A stretch of 64,000 nucleotides of DNA from positions 24,282,501 through 24,346,500 of the forward strand of contig OY821787.1 of assembly GCA_963682175.1 (NCBI GenBank), in the 5' to 3' direction. The notes beneath the pieces were generated by a model, which worked only from the letters and a program-made list of their open reading frames with translations, was not told the origin of the DNA and searched no databases. The DNA is from Triglochin maritima. Lineage: Eukaryota; Streptophyta; Magnoliopsida; Alismatales; Juncaginaceae. Below, piece after piece: positions 10,618 to 23,417 of this stretch (its first letter is position 1; every line of letters begins with the position of its first letter). The position numbers and the translations under genes were made by a program.

Positions 10618-12235
10618 AATACATCCACACTTAACTTTTGCTAGTCCCGAGCAAAACAAAGAAAGAGAAAAATGAAAGAAAAAAAAAGCATTCGTAAAAT
10701 AGGGAAATCCTAACTCACTTTCATAGGAATCACGGATACACTTAGCACGTGCAACAAGCCGTTAAACCCCCTTGTCAGCAAGGAGGAGTGTTGTCTCCTC
10801 AGGGTTTTCCACGGATACACCTAAAAAATCCGAACATAGATGCATTATTCAACATAGTAACACGACTCGATGGGCTTATCTTTGTTGATCATAGGATACG
10901 GTAATACTATGGGCCGACTCTCTCTACATATTCAGTCGACACACCTAGCCTAATGAATCATTCATGCAAGTTAATTAAGTGCGTAAGTGAAAGGCATGGG
11001 AAACCTTAACATCTTAAAGTGATACAAAGTGTAAAGTCCATTAAGGTTCTTATTTGCATTGCTATCTCTTTTCTTTGTTTTTTTCTTCTTTCTTTTTTTT
11101 TACTAATTGGTGTTTGATTTTCCTAGGGTCAGGTTTCGTGCATCATTGCCTATGAGGACTTACACTATCACGCACACCTTCCCTCATATCTCCACATAGG
11201 GCGATCCCTACCACCCGTGTAATGGGAGTTCGGTCGGTGCATCCCAAGTTAGATGACTCGAAAGCACGATGCACTAAGTCCCCTCAGACCTAATTTCCTT
11301 AGTGATACGAGCCGTGCGAGAAGAGAGAACAACCTACTATATTATTTCTTATCTACAAATGAACCAAAACCCCTACACTTAAGGTTTCACAACAAGAGTT
11401 TAAGGGTCCCTGACTACGACAAACTTCCTTATACTAACAGACACGAATTATTCGACTCACTCGGTTCAGGGTGGACTTCTTTAATTGTTTGAGTACTAAA
11501 ACCATATGATTACTCACCCCCCGAGTGAAGACCGGGGTGCATCCTTACGAGTCGGTAAAACCTAAAGCCAGTTTAATAAATATCCTAATGCATTACGTTC
11601 AAGACAATTTTGGGAGCTTACTTTTACTTTTCCTGTCAACAGTTTTGCACATGCTAAACACACGCAAAACCAACAAAACAATTTCTTTCACAAACACATG
11701 AACATTTTGAAAGAAATGCGAAAATTAAAATACCAGGCAAGTAAAATAAGGCAAGTCACCCAAGGATCAAGGCAAGCAAATATATTGATATTAAATGAAG
11801 CACACTAACATGACCCTAACAATACAAACCAAAGAAAACAAAAAAAGAGGAGAAAGACTCGATTATGTACACATGTAAAACACCCTCCGCACACTTACTT
11901 CATGCATTGTCCTCAATGAATGCGAACATGACACTACATGGATTTTGCATGAGAAAGAAAAGATCTCACCAACGTGAAGCACAAAGGGAAGTTCATGGTT
12001 ATGTTGATGGACACAAACACGAATTCCCCTCAAAACCTATGAAATACTAAAAAAAGGATACAAATACGTGAAACAAATGGGACCCAAATACATAAGGGTT
12101 GGAACCCCCAACAATTAGTGCTCACTGGTGAAATCTTTTATTGTTTTTTCCTTTTTTTGGAAATATAACTATGTATAAAAATAAGTTCCCATCTTCATTT
12201 GTCAAAGGACATCAAATTAGAACCTCAAAAGTGGG
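10618..12235 (-). other. 3' noncoding region of the inverted element
   Basis: About 1.6 kb between the ORF stop and the LTR. Its distal 1.1 kb matches 18800-19934 and 33900-34962 along its length. Recognisable shared blocks include TCTCGCACG, ACACGGGTGGTAGGGAT, CGAGTCGT and TTGTTGCACGTGCTAAGTG. The open frames at 11253-11492 and 11865-12050 are on the opposite strand and not conserved. Confidence 0.65.
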
Positions 12236-13729
12236 TCAATGAACTTTAAATGAGAACATGACACAACACGGGGCCAAAATACTCATGCGTGGGGCCCCCT
12301 CACAAAGAGCACAAGATGAAAGGAGAGGTTCATTAATTTTATGCCAAAGCGTTTGATTCAAATGTTCAAACTGAAGGAGCTCGAACCTCTCAAGAGTTTG
12401 GGAAATATTGGGCAACGGAAGAAGAGTTTCTCCTGTTGCGGTACTAAAGTTATGATCGTCAATCCAAACTCTCCAACCAACAAGCCAATGGATCGGAACG
12501 AGGTCAAGAACCTCGTTATGCATGTCCGACCCACCAGACAAACAGAAAGTGAGTCTCTTACCAAAGGTATCCTCTAAGGAACACCCAATACACTCTTTGG
12601 GAATGTAGTTGTTTGATGTCCCATCATTTTCAAGTTGATCATGAACAATAGTGAGAGACAAACTCTCATCAGGTCGTATGAGATTGAGGGTACTAGGGAT
12701 CTTTTACTCCACCACAGGCGAATCCTTAAAAGGCACAACAATAAGATCATGTGGCTCATGGGCCATGAGACAAAAAGATAAGGCACAATCCTGTGCCGAC
12801 TCATAATGAAACTGGTCTATGCTATTCTCAATTTGAATCGAATCCTTCACCAAGTGATCATGAATTGAAACCCCAAGTCCCTCAGACTGACTAGGAGTTT
12901 GACTTTGGAAGATTGTGCTTTGAATTTGTGGATGTGGTGGTGGTTCTATATCCGAAGATAAATCCTCATGTTTACAAGAAATGTTACCCTCCTCACGTTC
13001 ACGTAATTATTGCATGATCGGACTTACTTGCATTGCCAGGTTTTGCATGGAATGTTGAGTGGTTTCCATGAACGTAAGTAGAGTTTGTTTCAAGGAATCA
13101 TGTCTATGGTCAACTGTGTGGTCCAATTCCGAATTTTGGAGATTTTGCGGTTGGGTGTTTATAGGCTGAGAATGAATCTAATGATTGGTCATGGGTGGTG
13201 GCTAGTAGAATTCTGGGTATTCGGTAGGGGGATACTGGGGTGGGTATGATGTATAAAAATTTGAATCAATATTGTATCCCCATGAATCCACCCCTCTTGG
13301 GTTGTACGCGGAAGCATAAAGGTCACATTGAGCATTTTAGGAAAATATACGCTCATACGCAGGCTCTAGGGAACATAAGGGCATTCCCTGATAACGTGAC
13401 CACTCAACCTGCAACAGTCACACGGTACGGCTACTGGAACCACCGGTGCACTCATGTCATCTACCACATACCTGAAAGAGGCAAAAAGTTGTTGTAATGT
13501 CTCAGTTTGTTGATCAGGATATGATCCGACACAACTAGATGGTGGTCTAGTAGTCGGTGCCTCTCTCATATTACCCCCAAACTGAAGACTACTCAGTCAC
13601 ACAATTAAGATTGTCCCAACCATACAATATGTTTGTCTGAGGCTACCCAGGCTGCATGGGTCCAGAATACTAGGGAGAATAGTGTTGGTCCCAATAAGGA
13701 AATGTATGGTCACCCATGTAACCACCCAT
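12236..13729 (-). pseudogene. Zinc-knuckle/GWR ORF, broken copy
   Basis: Minus-strand homologue of the 503-residue ORF at 31793-33304. The start (GGYMGDH) lies at 13729, and the C-terminal 141 residues at 12236-12661 remain open with GWRVWIDDHNF and end FKVH. Several stop codons interrupt the N-terminal half, and the zinc-knuckle region around 13366-13569 is only partly recognisable (CDCCRLSGHVIREC). No pol domain lies on either side. Gag-derived by homology of the knuckle; the role of the C-terminal domain is unknown. Confidence 0.75.
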
Positions 13730-14767
13730 CTCGACAAAGAACTCTTGAGTCGACCACTCTCACCACCACGAGGCCAAGCTCGCAAAAAGTGCTCGACTCA
13801 ACCCTAAAGTGAAAACAAAGAGTGTAAGAGGTGAGAAGAAGATGACTTAGCGTAGAAGGAAAGAATCCCTAAAACTAGCGTGAGTAGAGGGTGAGGGTAG
13901 AAGCCTACTCCAGCAAACATGGCTCAAACAAGCTTAGGTTGACTATGGGTCCTTAAGCTAGACGACGCCTAACTTCGAGCTCACACAGCCTCAACACACC
14001 TCACCTCCCTACGATGAAGACCACAGAGCCCAGCAAGTGACCCAAGATCCATAGATCTCGTCTCTCATGCTACCGACAAAGTTGGTGATGCCGATCAAGC
14101 TATGACGGATGTGACCGAATCGCTCTTCTAAAGCGCCAAGTCCTATTGGCCAATGTCTACTTGATTTTAGATTAGGGCTTCACTTGAGTGTGGTTTGTGG
14201 GACTAAGGAAGGGGTGATGAAATCTCGCACCTTATCTTTAAGACTATAGGTGGTGCCCCTTAAAGATGTTTTGAAATCTTAGGCTAGCAAGCAATTCACC
14301 AAAATAGCACTGACCTCACTCTTGTTACAATGCACCTTTCAAACTAATGCATGTTCTAACAATGCATGAATTAGAGAACGGGTGCACATACCTCACACCA
14401 GCAATAGACAATAGGAATTTAAAGCAAATGAAAGACAATGTGCATGCGTGGTCTACAAGTGATGCATGACCTAGATGACAATTAGTCTAATATTTTGCTT
14501 TGACTTTTATGGTCCAACTTGTCTTAAAAACAGAATTGATTGATTTGGGAGAAAACTAGAGGTCACAACATGCCAAATTGAGATCCGAGACAACTAGATT
14601 GAAATAAACAAGAACTAGAAGAAATTTTGGAGCAAATGAAGCTCACCAGGCCGCCAGTTGGCTGTCCTAGACCGCTAATTGGCGGTCCAAATAGTTTCCC
14701 TCTTCTCTAAATTTTGCATGGTGCCTCCACCCGAGATGTCCCTGAAATAAACAAAAACTAAAAACAA
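13730..14767 (-). other. Leader of the inverted element
   Basis: Untranslated leader matching 30686-31792 of element B in reverse. Near its 5' end a pair of ACCGCCAATTGGCGGT-type palindromes starts at 14650 and 14671, exactly 21 bp apart. The primer site expected between 14700 and 14767 is deleted. I see no gene. Confidence 0.6.
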
Positions 14768-16212
14768 ATGATTAAACTAGACTAGAATAAACTAGTAAGC
14801 ACAATCAAGGAAATGAAAGCAAGCAACAATGAAACTAAACTAACTAAGACAACAACCTCGAATTCAGGAATGGAACCCCCTAAGGGGTGGTGTGTGCACA
14901 TATGAAGTGAAATAAGTGATGAATAACGCATGTAAGCTTGTATGTGTGTGTCATGTGTGTGTCTTTATGCATAGGACGTGTATAAAGATTTGGCAAAACC
15001 TATCAATCCATTTACACAACGTATCGACAATTACTACTTGATTAGCATAAGACTAGGCTCAGGATGAGAAGTGTCTAAAGATATGGAAAGACTCATCAAA
15101 AACCATGAACTCATGTGAAGAACAAAGCTAAGCATGAGAGGTGTCTAAATATTATGACACAAACCATCAAAACAAAGTTTGTTCAATCAATCAAGCAAGC
15201 AAACACAAATACAAACACATAACTAACATGTAGCATATTCAACAAGAAATTTAAGACAATAAACATGAGGAAACTAAGAATGGGAAGTGTCTAAATATTA
15301 TGGAAAACCCCATCAAAAATTGCCCAACATGTAGATGATTAAAATACCCCCGATGAACATAGAAACATGCAAGTCTACACAATCAAAAATTCATCAAACA
15401 TCCAAACTTCACAACATATATGTACATCATCTCCACCCCCGAAAGGGAGATGAAACTACTCACTACTCATTAAGAAAAGAAGATAAAATGAAATTAAACA
15501 AAGCATGGAGGAATTAAAAGAGAAGACAACATTAAAACATACTAAGAAAAATTATTTTATTTACATAACTCACATTACAAGTAGCATTCTTCTCCACTTG
15601 AGTTTTGCTCCAAGGCTTACTCTAAGTAGAGAGAATGCCACCAAACAATGGGTAAATACAAAGGAGGAAGAAGAATTCTATTTATAGTCATAGAAAAAGT
15701 TAACCGGGGACAATCCCCCTGTATGAGACTAAACGCAAACTATAAATGGACATAATACAATGTAATCGAACACCTTACTAAACCATGAATCATTAAGAGC
15801 CATTGGACCTCCAATTGGGGGTTTGGGACAGCCAATTGGCGGTCTGCATTGGCTTGATGGAGTTTTGTTTTGGGTGGCTTGATTCGGGCTTGATTTCATA
15901 ATGTTTGGTGAACCCGATTTGGTTGTTGATGTTGAGGCCCAGATCTAATTGCCAAAATACTCCTCATTATGGTGTGGAGCTTCTTTATTTTCTCATTGGT
16001 CCTTTTGGTTTACATCCGGGTCATTCTCTCTTGCATCTCAGTCCATAAGTCTTGCAATTCAGTCATTTTTCTTGCATTTAGGTCCTTTTTGTGTCTCTTC
16101 TTCTCACGTGTTTTATTCCCGAAACTTAAACATAAAACCCATTACGTAGCATGACTTAGGTTAAGAATGAAGGATATAAGACACAATTATATGCATGATA
16201 TGATGTCAATCA
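14768..16212 (-). repeat. 5' LTR of the inverted Athila-like element
   Basis: Reverse LTR ending GATGTCAATCA at 16212. It lacks about the last 150 bp that the left copy has (9144-9260 equivalent). It carries a palindrome pair starting at 15807 and 15828, 21 bp apart. Open frames at 15335-15517, 15949-16149 and 15969-16154 are chance frames inside the LTR. Confidence 0.8.
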
Positions 16213-17140
16213 GGAACCATCACCATCATCTAGCATAGGCGCAAAGATCACAAATGCAAACTCGACTAGATCGGGTGCCACATTTGGTGTCAATACCACT
16301 AAGGCCACCGAGGCACGCATGGCAGCCATAATGAGCCGTATGGATTCAATTGAGCTCCAAAACCAGCAAGGTCTCTCATGTGTCTGCATCTGGTCCGGTT
16401 CCTTGTTATTTATGTGATAGGATAGGTCATGTAGGAGGCGAGTGTGCATCCATTCCTCCTGAGATGGAGCATGTCAATGTCATATGATAGATCCAGGAAT
16501 GACCCATACTCATCATCATATAACCCTGGATGGAGGAGCCATCCTAACTTTTCATGGAACCAAAACAATGCCCAGGGTGGTCCTTCAAACATCTCTCGAC
16601 CACCTAACCGACCACACCAACCTCCCATACATTCACAATCTTATCAACCACCCCAGCTCAAATCAGCAACCAACCAGGTTTCTCAAATTCTAACAACATA
16701 GAAACCCAATTCAATTCGCTTGAGAACTTGACACGTGGACTTGAGAACTCAATCAAAACTTTTTGTCATCCACAAGTCAAGTTCTCACTTCAAATTAGCA
16801 GACCATCAAATCATTAGAGCTTCAGATAGGCTAATTGGCTCAGTCAGTACATGAGAGAGGACCAATGACGTTTCCTTGCAAGCCTGAGGCTAACCCCCGC
16901 ATGTACCAACAACAACACACGCAAAATGAGAGTTTGGTACCTCAGGGGCGGCAAGTGAACCATGTGGAGGAAACTATTCACCATGTCAATGCCATTGTAA
17001 CCTTAAGGAATGGAATGCAGGTTGACAATCACATTTTTATGCTACCACCACCATCTGTGGAGCCCCTCTGTGGGAATGATTCTGAGAAAGAGGCTGAGGG
17101 TGAGGGTAATACACCAACGGCTCCTTCTCAGGCACCGTAG
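16213..17140 (+). pseudogene. Athila-type gag, C-terminal part
   Basis: The remnant starts after the capsid. It includes a helical stretch (TEARMAAIMSRMDSIE) and a zinc knuckle CYLCDRIGHVGGEC at 16404-16445 (CX2CX4HX4C, nucleic-acid binding). Next comes the Athila hallmark YNPGWRSHPNFSW near 16520, then a proline/glutamine-rich tail with TLRNGMQVDN near 17010. The pieces fall in three frames (16404, 16444 and 16835), so at least two frameshifts are present. The N-terminal capsid is lost at the rearrangement joint at 16212. Confidence 0.8.
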
Positions 17141-17185
17141 AAAACTTACCTACCAAAAGTTCCCTATCCTAGTAGGCTAACCAAA

Positions 17186-17943
17186 AGGTAGAGTGACACA
17201 ATGGATAATATATTAGAGGTCTTAAAACAAGTGAAGATTAACATCCCTTTGTTCGATGTCATCCAACAAGTACCTCAATATGCAAAAGTGTTAAAAGATC
17301 TCTACACATGCAAAATGAAGACCAATGTTCCTAAGAACGCATTCTTAACTATAAGTGTGAGCTCACTTTTGTCCAATCCCACATACACCACCCTACTATT
17401 CAGTGTAAGGTAGGTGACTCTAGCATGAGTAATGTATTACTTGATTTAGGATCAGCAGTCGACCTCCTCCCATCTTATGTTTATCAACAATTGAACTTGG
17501 GAGAATTGAAACCAAATAAGATCACCCTCCAATTGGTTGATAGATCGATTTGTGTCCCAAAGGGGATTATTGAGGACGTGCTCATCAAAGTTGGGGATTT
17601 TATATTTCCAGTAGATTTTGTCGTCGTCGATACCAACCCTGTTATGAACACCTACTTTCAAATACCTTTGATTTTGGGTAGACCATTTCTGGCCACCTTA
17701 AATGCCTTAATTAATTGTAGAAATGGTCTCTTGAAGCTCTTATTCAGTAACATGAGTGCTGAGTTTCATGTGTTCAACTCTGGTAGGCAACATGAGCCCT
17801 TGGACCAACCTTTAAATCTCCACATCATCCACCAATTAGAGAAAACACCACAAGATCATCAAACACCCTCAACACCAATGCAACCCATTGAGAATGTTTG
17901 TGTGCCCAGTGAAAACTCATTGCTTATCTTTGCAGTGCAATAA
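17186..17943 (+). pseudogene. Athila-type aspartic protease
   Basis: The sequence begins with the conserved pre-protease segment LEVLKQVKINIPLFDVIQQV (17210-17270), followed by PQYAKVLKDLY. After a frameshift near 17413-17425 comes the retropepsin-like core: LLDLGSAVDLLP (catalytic DLG in the Athila form of D-T/S-G), then PLILGRPFLATLNALI near 17660-17710. The frame then stays open to a stop at 17943. In intact Athila elements RT would follow; here it is absent and the 3' ORF remnant comes next. Confidence 0.8.
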
Positions 17944-17989
17944 AGTGAGCTAGCATCAAACATGAATACACAAAGGTGTTGTTACCCCA

Positions 17990-18407
17990 TGCCCTATGGT
18001 TGTTGAGCCTCATAAGCTCCATCTTGACTCCAACAAGGACCCACCTACAACCAAGCTTATGATCGATAATATCAAGAAGGTCGGGTGGCCCTTGCTCGAC
18101 GACATGGGGAGAAGCCCCATAGTAAATGCGATAGGTGTGTCACATCACACGAATGAGCATGAGGAACTCATTTAGATGCACCCGCCTATTGGTTGGAGGG
18201 ATTTGTTCGACGAGAAACTAAACCGTAATAAGGCAGCACAACTCCACTGATTCACGTTGCCTACACCCAACCAATATCATGAGGGGTTTGAGCCTTTCAA
18301 TTTTGACCTTTCACCCCTCATGATACCTCAGAGTACCACTGAAGTGGGCCCATCTTGGCAAATCTTTGGTCTGCATGACTCTATGTTCGCATTTGATGTT
18401 CTTTGAC
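17990..18407 (+). pseudogene. GWR-domain 3' ORF remnant
   Basis: In one frame with two stops the sequence reads VEPHKLHLDSNKDPP, then HPPIGWRDLFDEKLN, then HEGFEPFNFDLSP. These line up in order with ALEPHDLHIVPLKDSP, HQPVGWRVWIDDHNF and LERFKLFQFDPL in the ORF of element B. Here the domain lies after the protease and directly before the 3' noncoding region, the position where some Athila elements carry an extra ORF. No function can be assigned. Confidence 0.6.
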
Positions 18408-19934
18408 CAAATAATTATGGGAATATCTTTGTTGATGTATATATCTTGTTTATAACCAAAAAAGGGAATCAAACACTCCAAAAGTGAGCATTGGTTGTTG
18501 TGGCCCCGACCCTTGAGTATTTGGTCCACATTTGTTTGACGTATTTGTATTCCCATTTTTTAAGTATATCACAGGTTTTGATCTTTTCTTTTTCATGTAA
18601 AAAGTCATGTAGTATCATACTCACATTCATTGAGGACAATGCATGAAGTAAGTGTGAGGGGGTGCTTTACCTGTGTACATAGTTTTGTGTGTCTTTTGTT
18701 TTTGTTTCGCCTTCTTTTGTTTACTTTGCTAGGGTCATGTTAGTGTGCTGCATTTAATATCGATATATTTGCTTGCCATGATCCTTGGGTGACTTATCTT
18801 CCTTTGTTTGACGTTGTGCTTTAATTTTCCAGTTCTTTCAAAAATAAGATGTGTTCGCGAAAGAAAATGTTTTGTGGGGTTTGTGTTTGTGTTTAGTGTA
18901 TGCAAAACCATTTTGAGGCCATCAAAAGAAAAACTCCCAGAATTGACTTGAACATGATGTATTAGGATATCTAGTATACTGTCTTTAGGTCTTATCGAGT
19001 CGTACGTATGCACCTCAGTCTTCCCTCAGGGGGTGAGTAATCATAGGGTTTCAGTACTCAAACAATTAAAGAAGTCCACCGTAAACCTAGTGAGTCAAAT
19101 AATTCGTGTCTGTTAGTATAAGGAAGTTTGTCGTAATCAGGGACCCTTACAATCTTGTTGTGAAACTTTAAGTTAGGGATTTTTGTTCCCATGTAGATAA
19201 TAAATAAGTGGTATTCTCTCTTCTCGCACGACTCCTATCACTCGGGAAATTTGGAGCGAGGGGACTTAGTGCCTGGTACTTTCAAGTGATCTGACTTGGG
19301 ATGCACCGACCGAACTCCCGTTACACGGGTGGTAAGGATTGTTCTATGTGGAAATTTGGAGGAAGGTGTACGTGATAGTGTAAGTCCTCACAGACAATGA
19401 TGCACGAAACCAACCTTGGAGAATCAAACACCAACTAGTGTAAATCATAATGCTCCAAAAAGAAAACAAAAAAATGATGTAAAAAAGAGACAAATAAGAA
19501 CCTTAATGGACTTTACACGATGTATCACTTTAAGAAGTTAAGGTCGCCCATGTCTTTCACTTAAGTCCTTCATTAACTTTCACGAATGGTTCATTAGGCT
19601 AGGTGTGTTGACTTATTACATATATAGAGTCGGCCCATAGAATTACCGTGTCCAATGATTGACGAAAATGAGTCCATCGAGTCGTGTTACTAGGCTGAAT
19701 AATGCATCTAGGTTTGGATTTTGTGGGTGTATCCGCTGAAAACCCTGAGGAGACAACACTCCGCCTCCTTGGCGATAACGGGGTTTAATGGCTTGTTGGA
19801 CGTGCTAAGTGCAACCGTGATTCCTACGAAAGTGAGTTAGGATTTCTCCTATTTCTCGTATGTTTTTTCATTCTTTCATTTTTCTCTTTCTTTGTTTTGC
19901 TCGGGACTAGCAAAAAGTTAGGTTTGAGGGTATT
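18408..19934 (+). other. Athila-like 3' noncoding region
   Basis: Contains CATTGAGGACAATGCATGAA followed by GTGTGAGGGGGTG near 18628-18664, the internal purine-rich motif typical of Athila elements. It then continues into the roughly 1.1-kb conserved stretch shared with 10640-11770 (reverse) and 33900-34962. The polypurine tract GGTTTGAGGGTATT (19921-19934) precedes the 3' LTR. Open frames at 18311-18556 and 18735-19013 are on the wrong strand and not conserved. Confidence 0.7.
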
Positions 19935-21545
19935 TGATTGACATCATATCATGCATATATTCATGTCTTATATCCTCCATTTTGAATCTAAGCAATGCTA
20001 CGTAACGAGTTTTATGTTTAAGTTTCAGGAATAAACAAGTGGATAAGAAGAGACACAAAGAGGACCTGAACGCAAGAAAAAGGATTGAATTGTGAGACTT
20101 ATGGAATGATGTGCAAAATGTAAGGAACCAGAAGTAAACCAAAAGGACCACTAAGAAAATCAAAAAACTTCACACCATCATGAGGAGTATTTTGGCAATT
20201 AGATCCAGGCCGAAGATCCAACAACCAACTCGGGTGCACCAAACATGAAGAAACCGATTCACAAAAGTCTCCACCAAAGCAAAACCAGATCAGGCCAATC
20301 CGGACCGCCAATTGGCATTTCCAGACCGCTGATTGGTGGTCGGATCTTCTCCTGATCCGATAATGTTCAGACGGGTGTTGTATTAGTGTGTATTTAGTCC
20401 ATTTATGGTATGCGTTTAGTCCAATACTAAGGGATTTTCTCAGGTTACCTTTTTCTATGACTATAAATATAACTCTTCCTCCACATTTGTTGTTACTACA
20501 TGCTTAGTGGCCATTCTCTGTACTTAGAGTAAGTCTGGGAGAAAACCTCAAGTGAAGAAGAATGCTGCACGTAATGTGAGTCATGTAAATAAAATAATTT
20601 TTGTTAATGTTGCCTCTTTTATTCCTTGCATGCTTAGCTTAAGTTTGTTTAATTAATCTTAGTTGAATTAGTTAGAATATTTTCTCTCTTAAGTAAATAT
20701 TAGTCTATTGATTAGTGAGTAATTCCATCTCACATTGGGGGGTGGAGATGATGCACATGCATGTTGTGATGTTTTGATGTTTGATGACTTTTGATTGTGT
20801 AGACTTGCATGTTTGTATGTTCATCCGGGGTGTTTTAATCATCTACATGTTAGGGATTTTCGATGGTTTTGTCATAAGATTTAGACACTTCCCATGCTTA
20901 GTTTCCTCATGTTTATTGACTGAAATTTCCTCTTGGGTATGCTAGATGTTAGTTGTGTGTTTGTATTTGTGTTGGCTTGCTTGATTGATTGAAGAAACTT
21001 TGTTTTGATGAGTTTTGCCATAAGATTTAGACACCTCCCATGCTTAGCTTTGTTCTTTACTTGAGTTCATGGTTTTTGATGAGTCTTTCCATCGTTATAC
21101 ACTTCTCATGCTGAGCCTAGTCTTATCATAATCAAGTATTAATTGCTGATACGTTGTGTGAATGGATTGATAGGTTTTGCCAAATCATTAAACACTTCCT
21201 ATGCAAGAAGACACAAACATGACACACACAAATACATGCTTACAAGCGTCATTTATCACTTATTTCACTTCATATGTGCATACACTCCATCCCTTAGGGG
21301 TTCCTCTTCCTGAATTCCAAATTGCTTTTATAGTTAGTTTAGTTTCATTGTTGCTTGCTTTCGTCTTCTTTGCTAGTTTCTTACTAGTGTGGCGTAGTTT
21401 AGTTTAGTTTAATCAACTTTTCTCCCCTTTGTTTCCCACTTGCCTTCGAAAGAACCAGAGTCGACACACCTCCCTGTCGACGACCCGTACTTGCACCATC
21501 TTCACCGACGGTCGTGAACTTGCGATACTTAAAACGAACACAACA
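19935..21545 (+). repeat. Athila-like 3' LTR
   Basis: A 1,611-bp LTR starting TGATTGACATC and ending AACACAACA. A palindrome pair starts at 20304 and 20325 (21 bp). The TATA box is near 20461 (CTATAAATATAAC). The four-copy GTTTTGCC..CCCATGC block is present, as in the 5' LTR. The terminal stem reads CCATC-TTCACC-GACGG with one mismatch. Confidence 0.88.
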
Positions 21546-21550
21546 AGGCG

Positions 21551-22729
21551 CGATCAACGCACCCACCATCACCTCCTGGCTCACTCTCTAGGCGAGGACA
21601 TAAGTCTCTATGGAACAAAGTTGGTACTAGACTAGGACCACAGATTCAGTTCGGTGCATAAATGGTCGACCAAAAGAGGCAACACGGTCGACCACTCCCA
21701 ATAGGACCCGATCGAACAAACGCCTGCAACGGTCAAACTCTCTGCTCATAACCTAGGCCCAAAAGGTCGAACAAAGATAGAAATCGGTCGACCGAACATG
21801 GTCAAAATCCAGACAAAGTCAAAAACATCCAAGGTAAATAGTCCAACAGCTCTGGGGTCCTGGTCGACCGAAAACTACCAGGGGCAACCTAGAAGTTTCT
21901 AGTCATCGTTCGGTCGAACTCATTATCAATCAAGCGAACTGTCATTAAGTCTACTTATGTTATCGGTCGGACAAAAGTCTAGAGCGGTCGACCGTTTAGA
22001 TGGTCAACGCTCTGTTCAGACCCGTCCAGAAAGCAACGGTCGAACGACTCCGGGGTTTGGTCGACCGAAAACAACATGCACTTCTCCGACCCACAAGCAC
22101 AAGCACAACCGGTCAACTGCCGCAAGACATCATTCGACCGGTTTTGGTTAAGATAAGAGATAACACTACTTTCTTTCGACCACCAGAAGGCACTGGTTGA
22201 CCGTTGACCGTTGGCCGAGCTAGGTATAACTTGCTACCCATGCGTCGTCGCTGAGGTCTTCGACCTCCGCCAACCATCCAACACCTCACACCACTAGTGT
22301 GAGCAACAAAATGCAACCATTGAACTGGCATACCTGTATTTGTGGTTGACGATGCTCGCTGAAGTTCACTCACCACCACCTCCGGTCTGCAACCACATGA
22401 ACGTCCCCTTCCCCACGTCGATCTCCACGGGCGTCATGCCTCAGGAATACACTCGCTGCCACCTATCGTAGCTGCCGCCCCCTCCTCTGGTTTACCGGAA
22501 AAGAGAGAAGAAAGTGAGAGAGATGAGGTGGTGTGAGACGAAATGAAAGGGAAGAAGAATGGAATGGAACATTAGTTTCCTTCTTCAACAAAACAAATCC
22601 AACCCATTAACCCCAACCATCACTCTACCACACCCCTACCCATACCTCATAACATCTTCCTCCTTCCCCATGCACCCCAAATAGCACCCTAATCTGAGAT
22701 TAACCGTAATCAAGGTTTAGGATTTTACA
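21551..22729 (-). repeat. T2 3' LTR, proximal part
   Basis: Continuation of the LTR begun at 6668, ending on the plus strand in GGATTTTACA at 22729 (minus-strand start TGTAAAATCCTAAACC). At least seven pairs of GGTCGACC-type palindromes lie at 21663-22205. Many have lost CpGs by C-to-T or G-to-A change. The open frames here, on both strands, are produced by the motif array. Confidence 0.85.
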
Positions 22730-23417
22730 ATGCACCCACCTTAAAGAATTTCGTCCTGAAATTCAAAACAACCAACTTACCAAAAATCTCTGGGTATTGC
22801 TTCCAAACCTCCTCCTCAATCTCCCAGGTGGCCTCACACTTACTGTGATGTGGCCACCGGACCTTCACCATCGGAATAGTCCTCCTCCTGAGCTGGTGCT
22901 CCTTGCTATTGACAATCTCCACCGGTCTCTCCTCAAGAGACAAGTCATGCTGGCTCTCTGGAACATCAATCTTGCTAACATGAGTGGGATCTGTAACGTA
23001 CTTCCTCAACATTGACACGTGGAAGATGTTGTGAAGACCTAAAAATTGATGTGGCAACGCAATCCTGTAGGCAACCTCTGGAATCTCGAACGACCCGATA
23101 TACCTCCGACTGAGCTTCCCTTTCTTCCCAAACCGCATCACTCCTCTGGCAGGAGAGATCTTCAGAAGCACGTGGTTACCAACCACAAAGCTCAATACTC
23201 GCCTGCCTCTGTCAGCATAACTCTTTTGTCTGCTCTGTGCTTAGGCCAGTCTCCTCCTGCTCACGTCAACCTTCTCTACATACATCTGCACGAGCTCTGG
23301 CCCCACTAAGTGCGTCTCTACCGCGTCACTCTAGCATACCGATGATTTGTACGGTCTCCCGTACAATGCCTCGTACGGTGTCATCCCAATACTAGCTTGG
23401 TAGTTGTTGTTGTAGGC
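22730..23417 (-). pseudogene. T2 integrase C-terminus and chromodomain
   Basis: Minus strand. From 23417 the translation reads AYNNNYQASIGMTPYEALYG, typical of the end of the gypsy integrase catalytic core, followed by a stop. The frame at 22725-23195 carries the integrase C-terminal GPF/Y-like segment (VGNHVLLKISP), then HNIFHVSMLRKYV. It ends in a chromodomain (RTIPMVKVRWPHHSKCEATWE) closing with YPEIF. This end structure places T2 in the Tekay/Del chromovirus group. The stop codon overlaps the first bases of the 3' LTR. Confidence 0.85.

Larger units (their letters stand above)
9144..16212 (-). mobile_element. Non-autonomous Athila-like element, inverted
   Basis: A minus-strand relative of element B with 3' LTR 9144-10617, internal region 10618-14767 and 5' LTR 14768-16212. 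The only coding remnant is a broken copy of the zinc-knuckle/GWR ORF (12236-13729). The end of its 5' LTR together with the primer site is deleted near 14740-14767. The right edge, GTCAATCA at 16205-16212, is a proper LTR terminus and touches the plus-strand gag remnant at 16213. Confidence 0.8.
7608..21545 (+). mobile_element. Athila-like element with inverted inner copy
   Basis: The LTRs at 7608-9143 and 19935-21545 bracket a plus-strand Athila-group Gag-protease remnant. Flanks are AGGCA (7603-7607) and AGGCG (21546-21550), a 5-bp target duplication with one CpG-type change. The uninterrupted target is seen in the related LTR at 26487-26510 (GTAGGCATGATCAATGC). Leader, primer site and N-terminal gag were lost where a related minus-strand element (9144-16212) now sits. 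RT, RNase H and integrase are absent between protease and the 3' ORF remnant. Confidence 0.85.
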
